Shown: positions 35,803-45,078, counted from the stretch's first letter. The stretch is 64,000 nt of DNA from Bryobacteraceae bacterium (GCA_019752335.1 JAIEMJ010000001.1:62001-126000); one strand, 5' to 3'. Notes: a model not told the origin generated them from the letters alone. Numbers and translations are program-made.

Positions 35803-37173
35803 TCAGTGCGCTCCTCCGGCGGCGGCTTTGGCGTCGGCCAGGAAACGGCCGACGAAATTCGTATCGAACTGCGCGGTGCGGAATTCGGGCGTGTTCAGCA
35901 GCCGCTTGTGCAGCGGAATGATGGTGTGGATGCCTTCCACGATAAACGTGTCCAGCGCGCGCTGCATGCGGGCGATGGCCTCCGTGCGGTCCGGCGCGTG
36001 GACGATCAACTTCGCCACCAACGAGTCGTAGTAAGGCGGAATCACGCCGTCGGTATAAGCGGCGGTGTCGACACGCACGCCGATGCCGCCGGGCACGTTC
36101 CAGCCGGTGATGCGGCCCGGTGAAGGTGCAAACGTCTCGGGATGCTCGGCGTTGATGCGGCACTCAATGGCGTGGCCGCGCATCGGAATCGGGTCCGGCA
36201 GAATGTCCACCAGTTTGGCGCCGGCGGCGATGAGAATCTGGCTCTTCACCAGGTCAATGCCGCTCACCATTTCGGTCACCGGATGCTCCACCTGGATGCG
36301 CGCGTTCACCTCAATGAAGTAGAGATTCTGCTGCTCGTCCATCAGGAATTCCACCGTGCCCGCGTTGGTGTAGCCAATGCTGCTGAGCGCCTTTTCGAGC
36401 GTGGCGATGGTGCGGGCCCGCAACTCGGGCGTCATCACCGGCGACGGCGCCTCTTCGATGATCTTCTGATGACGGCGCTGCAGACTGCACTCGCGCTCAC
36501 CGATCACCTTGACTGACCCATGCTCGTCGGCCAGTACCTGGAATTCGATGTGGCGCGGCGCGCCAATGTACTTCTCGATGTAGACGTCCGGCACGGCAAA
36601 GGCGGCGCCGGCTTCGGCCTGCGCCTGCTTCAGCAGCGGCGGCAACTCCTCGGCCGTTTGCACGACGCGCATGCCGCGTCCGCCCCCGCCGGCCGAGGCC
36701 TTGATGATGACGGGATAGCCGATCTTGCCTGCCACCTCCAGCGCTTCTTCCTCGCTGGCGATAATGCCTTCGGAGCCCGGCAGCGTCGGCACGCCGTGGG
36801 CCTTCATCGCCGTGCGGGCCTCTTGCTTCAGGCCCATCATGCGCGTAATCTCCGGGCGCGGACCGATGAACTTGATGCGCGAAAGCTCGCAGACTTCGGC
36901 GAAGTCGGCGTTCTCGCTCAAGAAGCCATAGCCCGGATGAATGGCGTTGACGTTGGTGATCTCGGCCGCGCTAATCACGCTGGGAATGTCGAGGTAACTG
37001 CGCGCGCTCTTGGCCGGGCCAATGCAGATGGCCTCGTCGGCGAAGCGCACGTGGAGGCTGTTGCGGTCCGCCTCGGAGTAGACGGCCACTGTCTTAATGC
37101 CGAGTTCCTTACAGGCACAGATCACCCGCAGGGCAATCTCACCGCGATTGGCGATCAGGATCTTGCTGAACAT
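35803..37173 (-). CDS. accC: Biotin carboxylase subunit of acetyl-CoA carboxylase
   Basis: A 456-residue protein, normal for AccC. The N-terminus [18 protein letters not shown] is the biotin carboxylase hallmark; the ATP-grasp region has [17 protein letters not shown], and the catalytic area includes [18 protein letters not shown]. The enzyme carboxylates biotin on AccB using ATP and bicarbonate, the first step of fatty acid synthesis. Its start directly abuts the accB stop (accB ends at 37174), and it is separated by one base from efp. No accA or accD is in this window. All catalytic motifs I can see are intact. Confidence 0.97.
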   Translation of the reverse strand: MFSKILIANRGEIALRVICACKELGIKTVAVYSEADRNSLHVRFADEAICIGPAKSARSYLDIPSVISAAEITNVNAIHPGYGFLSENADFAEVCELSRIKFIGPRPEITRMMGLKQEARTAMKAHGVPTLPGSEGIIASEEEALEVAGKIGYPVIIKASAGGGGRGMRVVQTAEELPPLLKQAQAEAGAAFAVPDVYIEKYIGAPRHIEFQVLADEHGSVKVIGERECSLQRRHQKIIEEAPSPVMTPELRARTIATLEKALSSIGYTNAGTVEFLMDEQQNLYFIEVNARIQVEHPVTEMVSGIDLVKSQILIAAGAKLVDILPDPIPMRGHAIECRINAEHPETFAPSPGRITGWNVPGGIGVRVDTAAYTDGVIPPYYDSLVAKLIVHAPDRTEAIARMQRALDTFIVEGIHTIIPLHKRLLNTPEFRTAQFDTNFVGRFLADAKAAAGGAH

Positions 37174-37644
37174 CTACTTGTTGGGCTTCAGCGCGAAGAG
37201 CGCTTCGCCATATTCCACGGGCTTGGTGTTCGAAACGAGCTTCGCGACGATGGTTCCGGCGTACTCGCTTTCGATCTCGTTCATCAGCTTCATGCTTTCA
37301 ATGATGCAGAGCACCTTGCCGACCGTTACCGTGTCGCCCACCTTGATGAAGGGCGCGGCGTCGGGCGAGGGCGCGTCGTAGAAGGTGCCCACGATGGGGG
37401 ACTTGATCATGACGAGGCTGGGGTCGGCTAAGGGGTCGGCCGGAGCGGCTGGCTCTGGGGCGTGCGCCGCCGGAGCGCTAGCCACCGGCACGGGACCGGG
37501 GACGGCAATCGCGGCCGGCACGACGTCTGTCGTGGCGCCCGCCAAGCGGATGCGCACCCGGTTCTCGCCGCGTTGGACTTCAAGTTCGGCCACGCGGGAA
37601 TCTTGTGCGAGGCGGATTAACTGCTGAATCTCTTCGTTGGTCAT
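37174..37644 (-). CDS. accB: Biotin carboxyl carrier protein of acetyl-CoA carboxylase
   Basis: A 156-residue protein with an N-terminal helical domain (NEEIQQLIRLAQDSRVAELEVQR), an Ala/Pro-rich linker (about 50-80) and a C-terminal biotinyl domain. The biotin attachment site is CIIESMKLMNEIESEYAG; the usual EAMKM is ESMKL here, keeping the lysine. It carries CO2 between AccC and the carboxyltransferase. It lies 14 bases after the M24 peptidase gene and abuts accC. The start is at the expected family position. Confidence 0.96.
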   Translation of the reverse strand: MTNEEIQQLIRLAQDSRVAELEVQRGENRVRIRLAGATTDVVPAAIAVPGPVPVASAPAAHAPEPAAPADPLADPSLVMIKSPIVGTFYDAPSPDAAPFIKVGDTVTVGKVLCIIESMKLMNEIESEYAGTIVAKLVSNTKPVEYGEALFALKPNK

Positions 37645-37658
37645 GGGCTTTCGTGGAG

Positions 37659-38756
37659 TTAGATAATGAGTAAATCTTTCGGCGTGGGCGTGAGTACATC
37701 GCAGCCGGTGGCGGTGACGAGCACCGTATCCTCAATGCGAATGCCGCCCTCACCGGGCAAATAGACGCCGGGCTCAATGGTGATCACCATGCCGGGCGCG
37801 AGGCTTCTTACTTCCGTACGGCCCAGGCGTGGCGGCTCGTGAATTTCGAGCCCCAGGCCGTGGCCGGTGGAATGAATAAATTGCTGGTGCAGGCCATGCC
37901 GCTTGAGGGTGATGCGCGCGCGACGGTCAACCTCCGCGCAGAGCACGCCGGGCCGGACGGCGTCGATGGCGGCCAGTTGCGCCTCCAGCACCGCGCCATA
38001 AAGCTGGCGCATGCGCCGCGTGGCCTTGCCGGTAACGACAGTCCGCGTCATGTCGCTCATGTAGCCATGTTGCCGCGCACCCATGTCCACCAATAGTAGC
38101 CGATTCAGGCCAATGGCTTCGTGCCGGGGCTGCGCATGGGGCAAGGCGGAATGCGCGCCCGAAGCGACGATGGTGGAAAACGCCGTACCCTCGGCGCCCA
38201 GCTTGCGCTGCTGGTAGTCGAGCTCCGCGGCGAACTCGCTCTCGGTCATGCGCGGCCGCAGGCTGCGTAAGGAGCGGTCAAACGCCAGCGAGTTCGTCAC
38301 CACGGACTCTTGAATCAGCTCAATCTCGCTCGCCGACTTCACCAGCCGCGCCTCTTCCACCCAAGCCTCCAGCGGCAGCAACTTCGCCCGCTTGGGCAAC
38401 TCCTCGGTGAGCCGGGCGTGTTGCTCGTAAGAGAGGTGCGTCTTCTCGAAGCCCACCTTGCGATACTTGCCGCGCGTGATGCGCGCAATCGCTTCGGTGA
38501 GCAGCGGACGCTTCCGGACGATACTCACCGACGTGGAACTCTCGGCCGCGGCCTGCGTGGTGTAGCGCGGATCGGTGATGAGGCGGGCGGAGGAGGGGGT
38601 GAGCAGCAACAGGGCGTTACTGCCAGTGAAGCCGGTTAAGTAGCGGATGTTCACCAGTGAGGTCACCAGCAGGGCATCCACTTTTTCGGCCGTCAGACGG
38701 CTGGCTAGAGCCGCGCGCCGGGCGGTGGCTTCATCTCGGGTCGCAAGCTTCGGCAA
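37659..38756 (-). CDS. M24B-family Xaa-Pro peptidase
   Basis: A 365-residue protein starting at TTG 38756 (MPKLATRDEATARRA); no in-frame ATG is available upstream. A creatinase-like N-terminal domain (about 1-135; ALLVTSLVNIRYLTGFTGSNALL) precedes a pita-bread metallopeptidase domain with metal ligands in LLVDMGARQHGYMSDMTRT, FIHSTGHGLGLEIHEPP, VITIEPGVYLPG and GIRIEDTVLV. Such enzymes (PepQ/YpdF/PepP-like) release N-terminal residues before proline. Its position at the head of an accBC-efp operon is widespread. A distinction from proline dipeptidase cannot be made here. Confidence 0.92.
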   Translation of the reverse strand: MPKLATRDEATARRAALASRLTAEKVDALLVTSLVNIRYLTGFTGSNALLLLTPSSARLITDPRYTTQAAAESSTSVSIVRKRPLLTEAIARITRGKYRKVGFEKTHLSYEQHARLTEELPKRAKLLPLEAWVEEARLVKSASEIELIQESVVTNSLAFDRSLRSLRPRMTESEFAAELDYQQRKLGAEGTAFSTIVASGAHSALPHAQPRHEAIGLNRLLLVDMGARQHGYMSDMTRTVVTGKATRRMRQLYGAVLEAQLAAIDAVRPGVLCAEVDRRARITLKRHGLHQQFIHSTGHGLGLEIHEPPRLGRTEVRSLAPGMVITIEPGVYLPGEGGIRIEDTVLVTATGCDVLTPTPKDLLII

Positions 38757-38772
38757 ATCAGCATTTTAGCAT

Positions 38773-39630
38773 TTAGCCCTTTGCCGCCGCCACTTTCTCC
38801 AGCAACTTGCGCGCTTCCTCGCGCGGGCGATCCTCGGGGGTCAGCTTCGCTTTCAGGTAGCGTTCCAGCAATTTGCGGGCTTCGCCCAGCCTCTGTCCCT
38901 GCTCCACGTAGGTCTCGGCGCGCTCGATCAGCAGCTTCGGGCTGTCGGGATTGATCTGCGCGGCCCGGACGAACGCGGCTTCGGCCTCGGTCGGCTTGCC
39001 CCGCTTGGCGAAGAATTTGGCCAGGTCAATCAGCCGGCCGATCTGGTTCGGCGCCAGTTCCGCGGCGCGCCGCAGTTGTAGCTCCGCCTGGTTCCAATCC
39101 TTCTTCTCTTCCGCCAAGCGAGCCTGGGCAAAGTACTTCTCCGCCGGATCGAGTGTCGCGATTCTGTCGATCAGCGCCGCCGCGCGGTCATGCCCGCCGC
39201 CCAAAAAACCGGGAGCCTGCAGGTAATATTCGAAGAGATCGCCGAGCGCCTCGCTGTTCTTGGGGTCCAATTCCACGGCCCGCTCAAAGTTCTGCCGCGC
39301 CTTCGAGGCGTGCGCGGGCGCCGTAAGGAAAGACGAAGTCTCGGCGCGGCGGCCGTAGGCGCGGCCGAGCCACAGGTAGCCTTCGGCTGAGTTTGGCTCA
39401 GCCTTCACGGCGCGCTCGAGGAGCTCCGATGCGCGACGGAAGTCGTTCTGCATGAAGAAGTTGCGTCCACGGAGCCGGAGCACCGCCCCAGACTCTGGCA
39501 GGGCGCTAAGCGCCTTCAGGGACTCCTCATAATTGGTCTGATCGTACAGCGTCTTGGCGCGGTCCAAAGCCGGATCCGCGGCCATCACCCCTAACGCAAA
39601 AGCTAACCCAAACAATCCACGAACGAGCAT
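38773..39630 (-). CDS. Exported TPR-repeat protein
   Basis: A 285-residue protein with a signal peptide (MLVRGLFGLAFALGVMAADP). It then contains tetratricopeptide repeats: for instance ASELLERAVKAEPNSAEGYLWLGRAYGRRAET, NFERAVELDPKNSEALGDLFEYY, and EAEAAFVRAAQINPDSPKLLIERAETYVEQG. TPR arrays bind partner proteins; here it would act in the periplasm or outer membrane. It is 17 bases upstream of the M24 peptidase gene on the same strand, so may begin that transcript. It diverges from the TPR protein at 39790. Function unknown. Confidence 0.85.
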   Translation of the reverse strand: MLVRGLFGLAFALGVMAADPALDRAKTLYDQTNYEESLKALSALPESGAVLRLRGRNFFMQNDFRRASELLERAVKAEPNSAEGYLWLGRAYGRRAETSSFLTAPAHASKARQNFERAVELDPKNSEALGDLFEYYLQAPGFLGGGHDRAAALIDRIATLDPAEKYFAQARLAEEKKDWNQAELQLRRAAELAPNQIGRLIDLAKFFAKRGKPTEAEAAFVRAAQINPDSPKLLIERAETYVEQGQRLGEARKLLERYLKAKLTPEDRPREEARKLLEKVAAAKG

Positions 39631-39789
39631 ATGTACTATTTTGATTCAAGTTGACGCCCTTTGGTTGCGAATTCTGGTAACGCGGGGCGGGGCTGCACTC
39701 GTCGAAAAGTTGAACTCATTGTAGTATCCTGAGAAAGTTTGCGTTACGGTCCTAGTCAAGACGACCTAGTAAAGAAGAGGGTAAGTTCG

Positions 39790-40995
39790 ATGAAGAAGAT
39801 GATGCGGAATGTTTTCGCCTTAGCCAGTTTCGTGGCGGGAATCGCCTTTGCGCAGACGGGCGCGATTGAAGGCGTGGTGAAAGGGCCAGACGGCAACCCG
39901 CTAGCCGGCGCCTGGATTCGGATCGAACGCACCGACATCAAGGGCGAGTACCTCTGCGACTCCAAGAAGAAGGGCGACTTCTTCCACGCCGGCCTCCCGC
40001 TCGGCACCTATAACGTGTATCTGTACACGGGCGCCAAAAAGGTGAAGAACAAGCTCGAAGGCGGCGAATTGGTTGACCAGGTGAAGGGCGTCCGCACGCG
40101 CCTCGGCGACCCCGTACCCGTCAACTTCGATCTCGCCGAGCGCGCCGCGCGCCAAGCCGCCGTCCAAAAGGCCGCCGAGACCGGTAAAGTCACCGAAGAA
40201 GTTGCCCGCGATATGTCGCCCGAGCAGAAGGCCGCCCTCGACAAAGCCATGAAAGAGCGCTCCGCCGCCATGGCCAAGAATAAGGAATTGAACGACGCCT
40301 TCAACGGCGGCATGAATGCCCTGAAGGAACAGAACTTCCCCACCGCCGTCGAGCAGTTCACGAAGGCCTCCACCATGGATCCCAAGCAGCACGTCATCTG
40401 GGCGCAACTCGCGGAGAGCTACTCCGGCTTGGCTCGCGGACAGAAGGGCGAAGAGGCCGACGCCTCGCTCGCCAAGACCTATGAAAGCTTCCAGAAGGCC
40501 ATCGAACTGAAGCCCGACGATGCCTCCTACATCAACAACTACGCCCTGGCCCTGGCCCGCGGCAAGAAGTTCACCGAAGCGCAGCAGGAACTGGAGAAGG
40601 CTGCCACGCTCGATCCGACCAACGGCGGCAAGTACTTCTACAACCTGGGCGCCCTGCTCACCAACGCCAACCAGACCGAAGCCGCCGGCGCCGCCTTCAA
40701 GCGCGCCATCGAGTCCGACCCCAACTACGCTGACGCCCAGTACCAGTACGGCATCTACCTCACCGGCAAGGCGCAGACCAAAGCCGACGGCTCGCTCGTC
40801 TTCCCTCCCGGCACTGCCGAAGCCTTCCAGAAGTACGTTGAACTAAAGCCGGACGGCTCGTTCGCCGAGTCCGCCAAGGGTATGCTGCAGGCGATGGGCC
40901 AGAAGGTTGACACCACCTATCAGAACCCGGCCGCCAAAAAGGGCACCGCTCCGGCGAAAGCCCCAGCCGCGGCTCCCGCGAAGAAGAAGGGCTAA
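39790..40995 (+). CDS. Exported protein with carboxypeptidase-regulatory-like and TPR domains
   Basis: The start at ATG 39790 gives 401 residues with a signal peptide (MKKMMRNVFALASFVAGIAFA). Residues about 22-110 form a carboxypeptidase-regulatory-like beta-sandwich (GVVKGPDGNPLAGAWIRIE, then GDFFHAGLPLGTYNVYLY). A helical linker follows, then TPR repeats (NGGMNALKEQNFPTAVEQFTKASTMDP, SFQKAIELKPDDASYINNYALALARG, AAGAAFKRAIESDPNYADAQYQYG). The tail is Ala/Pro/Lys-rich (KKGTAPAKAPAAAPAKKKG). The domain pair is frequent in Acidobacteriota. Probable periplasmic scaffold or adaptor; no partner is evident nearby. Confidence 0.85.
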   Translation: MKKMMRNVFALASFVAGIAFAQTGAIEGVVKGPDGNPLAGAWIRIERTDIKGEYLCDSKKKGDFFHAGLPLGTYNVYLYTGAKKVKNKLEGGELVDQVKGVRTRLGDPVPVNFDLAERAARQAAVQKAAETGKVTEEVARDMSPEQKAALDKAMKERSAAMAKNKELNDAFNGGMNALKEQNFPTAVEQFTKASTMDPKQHVIWAQLAESYSGLARGQKGEEADASLAKTYESFQKAIELKPDDASYINNYALALARGKKFTEAQQELEKAATLDPTNGGKYFYNLGALLTNANQTEAAGAAFKRAIESDPNYADAQYQYGIYLTGKAQTKADGSLVFPPGTAEAFQKYVELKPDGSFAESAKGMLQAMGQKVDTTYQNPAAKKGTAPAKAPAAAPAKKKG

Positions 40996-40997
40996 CC

Positions 40998-41073
40998 GGT
41001 AGGACCGGCCTCCCGGCCGGTCCAAGAGTCTTCCCCGCGAGGGACCGGTAGGACCGGCCTCCCGGCCGGTCCA
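40998..41073. repeat. Tandem pair of REP-like palindromes (copies 2 and 3)
   Basis: Two copies of GGTAGGACC followed by GGCCTCCCGGCCGGTCC lie at 40998-41023 and 41047-41073, spaced by AAGAGTCTTCCCCGCGAGGGACC. They start 3 bases after the TPR gene's stop codon and lie 17 bases ahead of the next gene. A third copy in inverse orientation is at 19054-19074. These are the kind of short dispersed palindromes often seen in intergenic regions of this lineage. Confidence 0.8.
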
Positions 41074-41089
41074 GAAGGGCGGCTAACCA

Positions 41090-41329
41090 ATGATTCGTGT
41101 CGTGCTTTTATTCCTCGGCGGAATTCTCGCAATTACCTTTATCCGCATGGTGATGGGGCTGATCGGCAAGGCCGTCGGCGACTTGGTTACCCAGCCGAAG
41201 GCCGGTTCGCCTGCGGCCGCCACGCGAGGCGCCCTGAAGAAGTGCGCCGTCTGTGGCATTCATGCACCGCCGCACTCCTCTCGCGGAGAACTGCACTATT
41301 GTTCGCCGGAGTGCGCTGCGAAAGCATAG
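41090..41329 (+). CDS. Small membrane protein with zinc-ribbon tail (PP0621-like)
   Basis: A 79-residue protein with one N-terminal membrane helix (VVLLFLGGILAITFIRMVMGLIG), a short polar linker and a cysteine-rich tail KKCAVCGIHAPPH...HYCSPECAAKA, giving a four-cysteine zinc-binding knuckle. The layout fits PP0621-family small proteins. It lies between a REP pair and the sugar-isomerase-like gene, 10 bases upstream of the latter on the same strand. Its role is not established. Confidence 0.72.
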   Translation: MIRVVLLFLGGILAITFIRMVMGLIGKAVGDLVTQPKAGSPAAATRGALKKCAVCGIHAPPHSSRGELHYCSPECAAKA

Positions 41330-41339
41330 AATATCCCCT

Positions 41340-42185
41340 ATGCTCAGCCGTCGTGATTTTCTCCCCTTGCTTGCCCTGCCGGCCTTTGGCGCGAAGGGCC
41401 GTCTGCGGACGGCCATCTGCGCTTACTCCTTCCGCGAGGCCTTGCAGAAGAAGACCCTCACCTACGAGGACCTCGTCCCCTTGGCCGTCGAGAACGACGT
41501 CGACGGGCTCGACCTCACCGTCTACTGGTTCCCCTCCACCGAAGCCTCCTTCCTGCTGCCCCTGAAGCGTTTGGCCTACCGCAACGGCGTCGAAATCTAC
41601 TCGATCTCCGTCCGTACGAACATGTGCCAGCCGACCGCCGAGTTGCGCGACAAAGAGCTCGCCGATGTGAAGAAATGGGTGGACGTGGCGGCGGCGCTGG
41701 GCGCGGGCCACATTCGCGTGTTCGGCGGCACGGTTCCCAAGACGTCCAGCGAGGACGAGGCCGCCAAGTGGGTGGTGGACGTACTCGCGCGCGGCGCCGC
41801 CTACGCCGGGCAGCACGGCGTCATCCTGGGCCTCGAAAATCACGGCGGCATCACAGCCCGGGCGTCGCGCATCGTCGACATCGTCAAGCAGGTAAACTCG
41901 CCTTGGGCCGCGGTGAATCTGGACACCGGCAACTTCACGTCGGACGCCTATCGCCAGATCGCCGAGATCCTGCCCTACGCGGCGAATGTCCAATTCAAGC
42001 GCGACATTCGCGTTACAGAAGGCAAGCTCGAAACCGCCGACTGGGACCGCCTGACGAAGATGCTCACCGAAGGCGGCTATCGTGGCTACTTGGCGCTAGA
42101 GTACGAAGAGAAAGAAGACCCCCTGGTGAGCGTGCCCCCCTTGCTCAAGAAGCTGAATGCGCTGGCTCGCAAGTATTCGGTGTAA
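41340..42185 (+). CDS. Sugar phosphate isomerase/epimerase-like protein (AP endonuclease 2 family fold)
   Basis: The start at ATG 41340 gives 281 residues; upstream codons of the open frame belong to the preceding gene. The N-terminus MLSRRDFLPLLALPAFGAKG has a twin arginine before a hydrophobic run, a Tat-type signal, so probably exported. The TIM-barrel follows: RTAICAYSFREAL, NDVDGLDLTVYWFPS, LGAGHIRVFGGTVP, GVILGLENHGG (a metal-ligand glutamate), NLDTGNF and YLALEYEEKEDP. Such proteins act on sugars or inositols. Its stop abuts the GTG of the next TonB receptor gene, suggesting joint expression. Substrate unknown. Confidence 0.85.
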   Translation: MLSRRDFLPLLALPAFGAKGRLRTAICAYSFREALQKKTLTYEDLVPLAVENDVDGLDLTVYWFPSTEASFLLPLKRLAYRNGVEIYSISVRTNMCQPTAELRDKELADVKKWVDVAAALGAGHIRVFGGTVPKTSSEDEAAKWVVDVLARGAAYAGQHGVILGLENHGGITARASRIVDIVKQVNSPWAAVNLDTGNFTSDAYRQIAEILPYAANVQFKRDIRVTEGKLETADWDRLTKMLTEGGYRGYLALEYEEKEDPLVSVPPLLKKLNALARKYSV

Positions 42186-44363
42186 GTGGTTCTCCTATTC
42201 ACCATTTTGGGGATCGCCGTCGAGGGCCGCGTCACCGACGCGCGGACCGCGGAGGCTCTGGCCGGCGCCGAGGTCCGCGCCGGGGAACGCGTCGTTGTGA
42301 CGGGCCGCGACGGCCGTTTCCAGATCGAGGCCGCGCCGGGCAGCCTCCTGAAAGCCACCCTGGTCGGCTATCGGCCGCTCTCGGTGGTGGTGGCCGCCGA
42401 GGCCAAGACCGTCGACTTCGCCCTCCACTCCGACACCCTGCGCCAAAGCGACTCGGTCACCGTCGCCGCCGGCCCCTTCGACGCGGCCCCCGCGGGCGGC
42501 TTTGACCTCGCCGGCACCGAGTTGCGTAACTTGGGCTCCGTGCTGGCTGACGACCCCTTCCGCGCCGTCCAAAGCATGCCCGGCGTGGGCGCCTACAGCG
42601 ACTTCCAAAGCCAATTCACCGTCCGTGGCGCGAACTACGAGCGCATGGGGATCTACCTCGACGGCGTCTTGCTCCATCAACCCTTTCATGCCGTGCAAGG
42701 CGACAATACCTCCGCCTCGTTGGCCCTGCTCCAGGGCGAGTTACTCGAAAGCGCCGCGTTGGAGGCGGGTCCGCTGGCGCCGCGCTACGCCGACCGCACA
42801 GCCGGCGCGGTCGATTTCCGCCTCCGCGAAGGAGACCAGACCAAGCGCCATTTCCGCGCCAATCTCTCCGCTTCGAACGCCGCCTTCACCGCCGAGGGTC
42901 CGTTGGGCAAGCGCGTGAATTGGGTCGCCGGCGTCCGCAAGAGCTACGTGCAATACATCATCAGCCGCACCGCCGACGAGCCCGGCATCGCCTTCGCGTT
43001 TTGGGATGCCCAAGGCAAAATGACGGCCACCCTGTCGCCGCGCCAGCAGCTCTCGCTCACCCTCATGCGCGGCCAATCCGGCCTGGACCGCTCGGCGAAT
43101 CTGGCCAACCTCGGCCTGAACGGGCTGCGGGACAGCAGCTACCACTCCGCGCTGGCCATCGCCACCTGGCGCTGGACGCCCAGCCCGCGCTTTCTGGCCA
43201 CCCAGCGCTTCGCCTGGCTGAGTGAAGACTTCCGCAACGAAAATCGTGACCGGCGCCCGCTGGCCGAAAGCCGCTACGGCGAGCGTGTCTGGAACGGCGA
43301 TCTGTCCGCGTCCTGGTCGCCGCGCTTCGTCACCGAGGGCGGCTGGAGTTGGCGGCGCGTGCAGGACGCCGGAGCCCTGAATCAGTTCTTGGCCACCGCG
43401 CTGCGGCCCTTGGAGCGCTACGCCGGCCACGCCGGCCGCGCCGGTGGCTACGTGCAGCAGACCTGGTCACCGGGGCGTGGCGTCGAACTGCGCGCCGGTG
43501 GCCGCCTGGATGCGCACTCCTTGGCCCCAGGCATACTCCCCGCTCCCTTCGCCGCCATCTCCATGCCGCTTCCTGGCCGGGTTCGCCTGGCGCTCTCCTG
43601 GGGGCAGAATACCCAGTTCGCCGAGTTGCGCCAGTTCCTATCGCCCATCCGCACGCCTTGGCCCGCGGAACGCTCGCAGCATTTGCAAGCCGTGCTCGAA
43701 CGCCTGCTGGGCGAACGCTCGCGCCTGCGCTTCGAACTCTTCGAACGGCGTGACCGAGACCTGCTCTTTCGTCCGCGCTTCGACCCCCGGTTGAACACCG
43801 CGGGCAACGTAGTTACGCCGCTGAATCCAGCGCCGTGGGAGAGCTCGCTGCGTGGCCGCGCGCGCGGTTGGCAAGCCATGTGGCAACGCCGCTCGGCGAA
43901 CGGCGTAACGGGCTGGGTCGCCTATACCTACACCCATACCCAGATGGACGAGCGCTTCACCGGCGCCCGCTTCATCTCGGACTCTGACCTCCGCCATCAA
44001 GCCCAAGCCTTTCTCAGCTATCGCTGGCGCCCCACCATCAACCTGAGCGGCCGCTTCTCCTACGCCACCGGCTTACCCATCCCTGGCTTCCTGCAGCAGC
44101 GCGGCCAGCAGTATTTCCTCGCCGCCCAGCGCAATCTCTTCCGTCTGCCGGACTACCAGCGCACGGACCTGCGCCTCAACAAAGCCTTCGTCCGCAAACG
44201 CTATCAGGCCACGCTCTTCGCCGAAGTGGTGAACGTCACCAATCGCCGCAATCTGCGCGTTGACGAGACACAAAGCTTCGACGCACGCACCCGCCGGGTC
44301 TTCGTGCGGCTGGAACGCACGTTTCCAATTCTGCCGTCCGCGGGCGTCGTCTTCGATTTCTAG
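42186..44363 (+). CDS. TonB-dependent receptor with carboxypeptidase-regulatory-like domain
   Basis: A 725-residue outer-membrane protein starting at GTG 42186, right after the previous stop. The leader (VLLFTILGIAVEG) leads into a carboxypeptidase-regulatory-like domain (about 12-90; GRVTDARTAEALAGAEVRAG...GRFQIEAAPGSLLKATLVGY). The plug contains VQSMPGVGAYSDFQSQFTVRGANYERMGIYLDG, and the barrel runs to SAGVVFDF. It is shorter than the Oar-type receptors and more like FecA/BtuB-style ones. Upstream is the isomerase-like gene, downstream an alpha/beta hydrolase, forming a plus-strand operon. The substrate is unknown. Confidence 0.9.
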   Translation: MVLLFTILGIAVEGRVTDARTAEALAGAEVRAGERVVVTGRDGRFQIEAAPGSLLKATLVGYRPLSVVVAAEAKTVDFALHSDTLRQSDSVTVAAGPFDAAPAGGFDLAGTELRNLGSVLADDPFRAVQSMPGVGAYSDFQSQFTVRGANYERMGIYLDGVLLHQPFHAVQGDNTSASLALLQGELLESAALEAGPLAPRYADRTAGAVDFRLREGDQTKRHFRANLSASNAAFTAEGPLGKRVNWVAGVRKSYVQYIISRTADEPGIAFAFWDAQGKMTATLSPRQQLSLTLMRGQSGLDRSANLANLGLNGLRDSSYHSALAIATWRWTPSPRFLATQRFAWLSEDFRNENRDRRPLAESRYGERVWNGDLSASWSPRFVTEGGWSWRRVQDAGALNQFLATALRPLERYAGHAGRAGGYVQQTWSPGRGVELRAGGRLDAHSLAPGILPAPFAAISMPLPGRVRLALSWGQNTQFAELRQFLSPIRTPWPAERSQHLQAVLERLLGERSRLRFELFERRDRDLLFRPRFDPRLNTAGNVVTPLNPAPWESSLRGRARGWQAMWQRRSANGVTGWVAYTYTHTQMDERFTGARFISDSDLRHQAQAFLSYRWRPTINLSGRFSYATGLPIPGFLQQRGQQYFLAAQRNLFRLPDYQRTDLRLNKAFVRKRYQATLFAEVVNVTNRRNLRVDETQSFDARTRRVFVRLERTFPILPSAGVVFDF

Positions 44364-44364
44364 T

Positions 44365-45078
44365 ATGTGGCTCCCGTTGCTATTTTTCGCTTTGGCGCCG
44401 GAGAAGTTCACCGTGGTGGAGCGTCCGGCCTTTCTGATTCCCGCGCCGGTACCCGGGGCAGGGAAGCCGTGGGTCTGGTACGCGCCGAACTTACCGCAGT
44501 ATCCGGGCCCGGAGGAGCGCTGGATGTTCGAGCGCTTCGCCGCGGCCGGTATCGCCGTGGCCGGCATCGACGCGGGCGAAAGTTACGGCAGTCCCGCGGG
44601 CAACGCCGTCTTCACCGCGCTCTACGAACACCTGGTCGCCCGGGGCTACTCGACGCAGCCGATTCTCTTGGGCCGCAGCCGCGGCGGCTTGATGCTGCTC
44701 TCCTGGGCGGCCAGCCATCCGCAACAGGTGGCCGCCTTTGCCGGTATCTACCCCGTGACGAATCTCGAGAGCTATCCGGGCCTGGCCAAAGCGGCCACGG
44801 CGTATCAGCTAACCGCCGAGGCGCTCAAGGAGCGTCTCAAAGAGTTCAATCCGGTGGATCGTCTCGACGCGATCGCCGCCGCCCGCGTCCCCCTCTTCGC
44901 CCTTCACGGCGACCAGGATCGCCTAGTGCCGCTGGAGGCGAACTCCGGTCTCCTGAAAGCGCGTTACCGCGGCCCGATGCAGTTGGTCGTTTGCCCGGGG
45001 CAAGGCCACAATATGTGGAAGGGCTTCTTCGAAAGCCAGGAATTAGTCGACTTCGTCCTCGCGCATGTCCGGCCTTAA
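44365..45078 (+). CDS. Alpha/beta hydrolase (exported)
   Basis: The start is at ATG 44365, one base after the receptor stop (44363), giving 237 residues with a short hydrophobic leader (MWLPLLFFALAPEK) that could be a signal peptide. The nucleophile elbow is ILLGRSRGGLMLLSWA, the acid is in FALHGDQDRLVPLE and the histidine in CPGQGHNMWKGF. This is a small esterase or dienelactone-hydrolase-like enzyme, usually cleaving esters. As the last gene of the isomerase-receptor operon it could de-esterify a compound brought in by the receptor. Confidence 0.85.
   Translation: MWLPLLFFALAPEKFTVVERPAFLIPAPVPGAGKPWVWYAPNLPQYPGPEERWMFERFAAAGIAVAGIDAGESYGSPAGNAVFTALYEHLVARGYSTQPILLGRSRGGLMLLSWAASHPQQVAAFAGIYPVTNLESYPGLAKAATAYQLTAEALKERLKEFNPVDRLDAIAAARVPLFALHGDQDRLVPLEANSGLLKARYRGPMQLVVCPGQGHNMWKGFFESQELVDFVLAHVRP

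Noticed and set aside
36520-37431. 303-codon plus-strand frame opposite accC/accB
   Set aside because: Antisense to well-conserved genes; typical GC-rich artefact.
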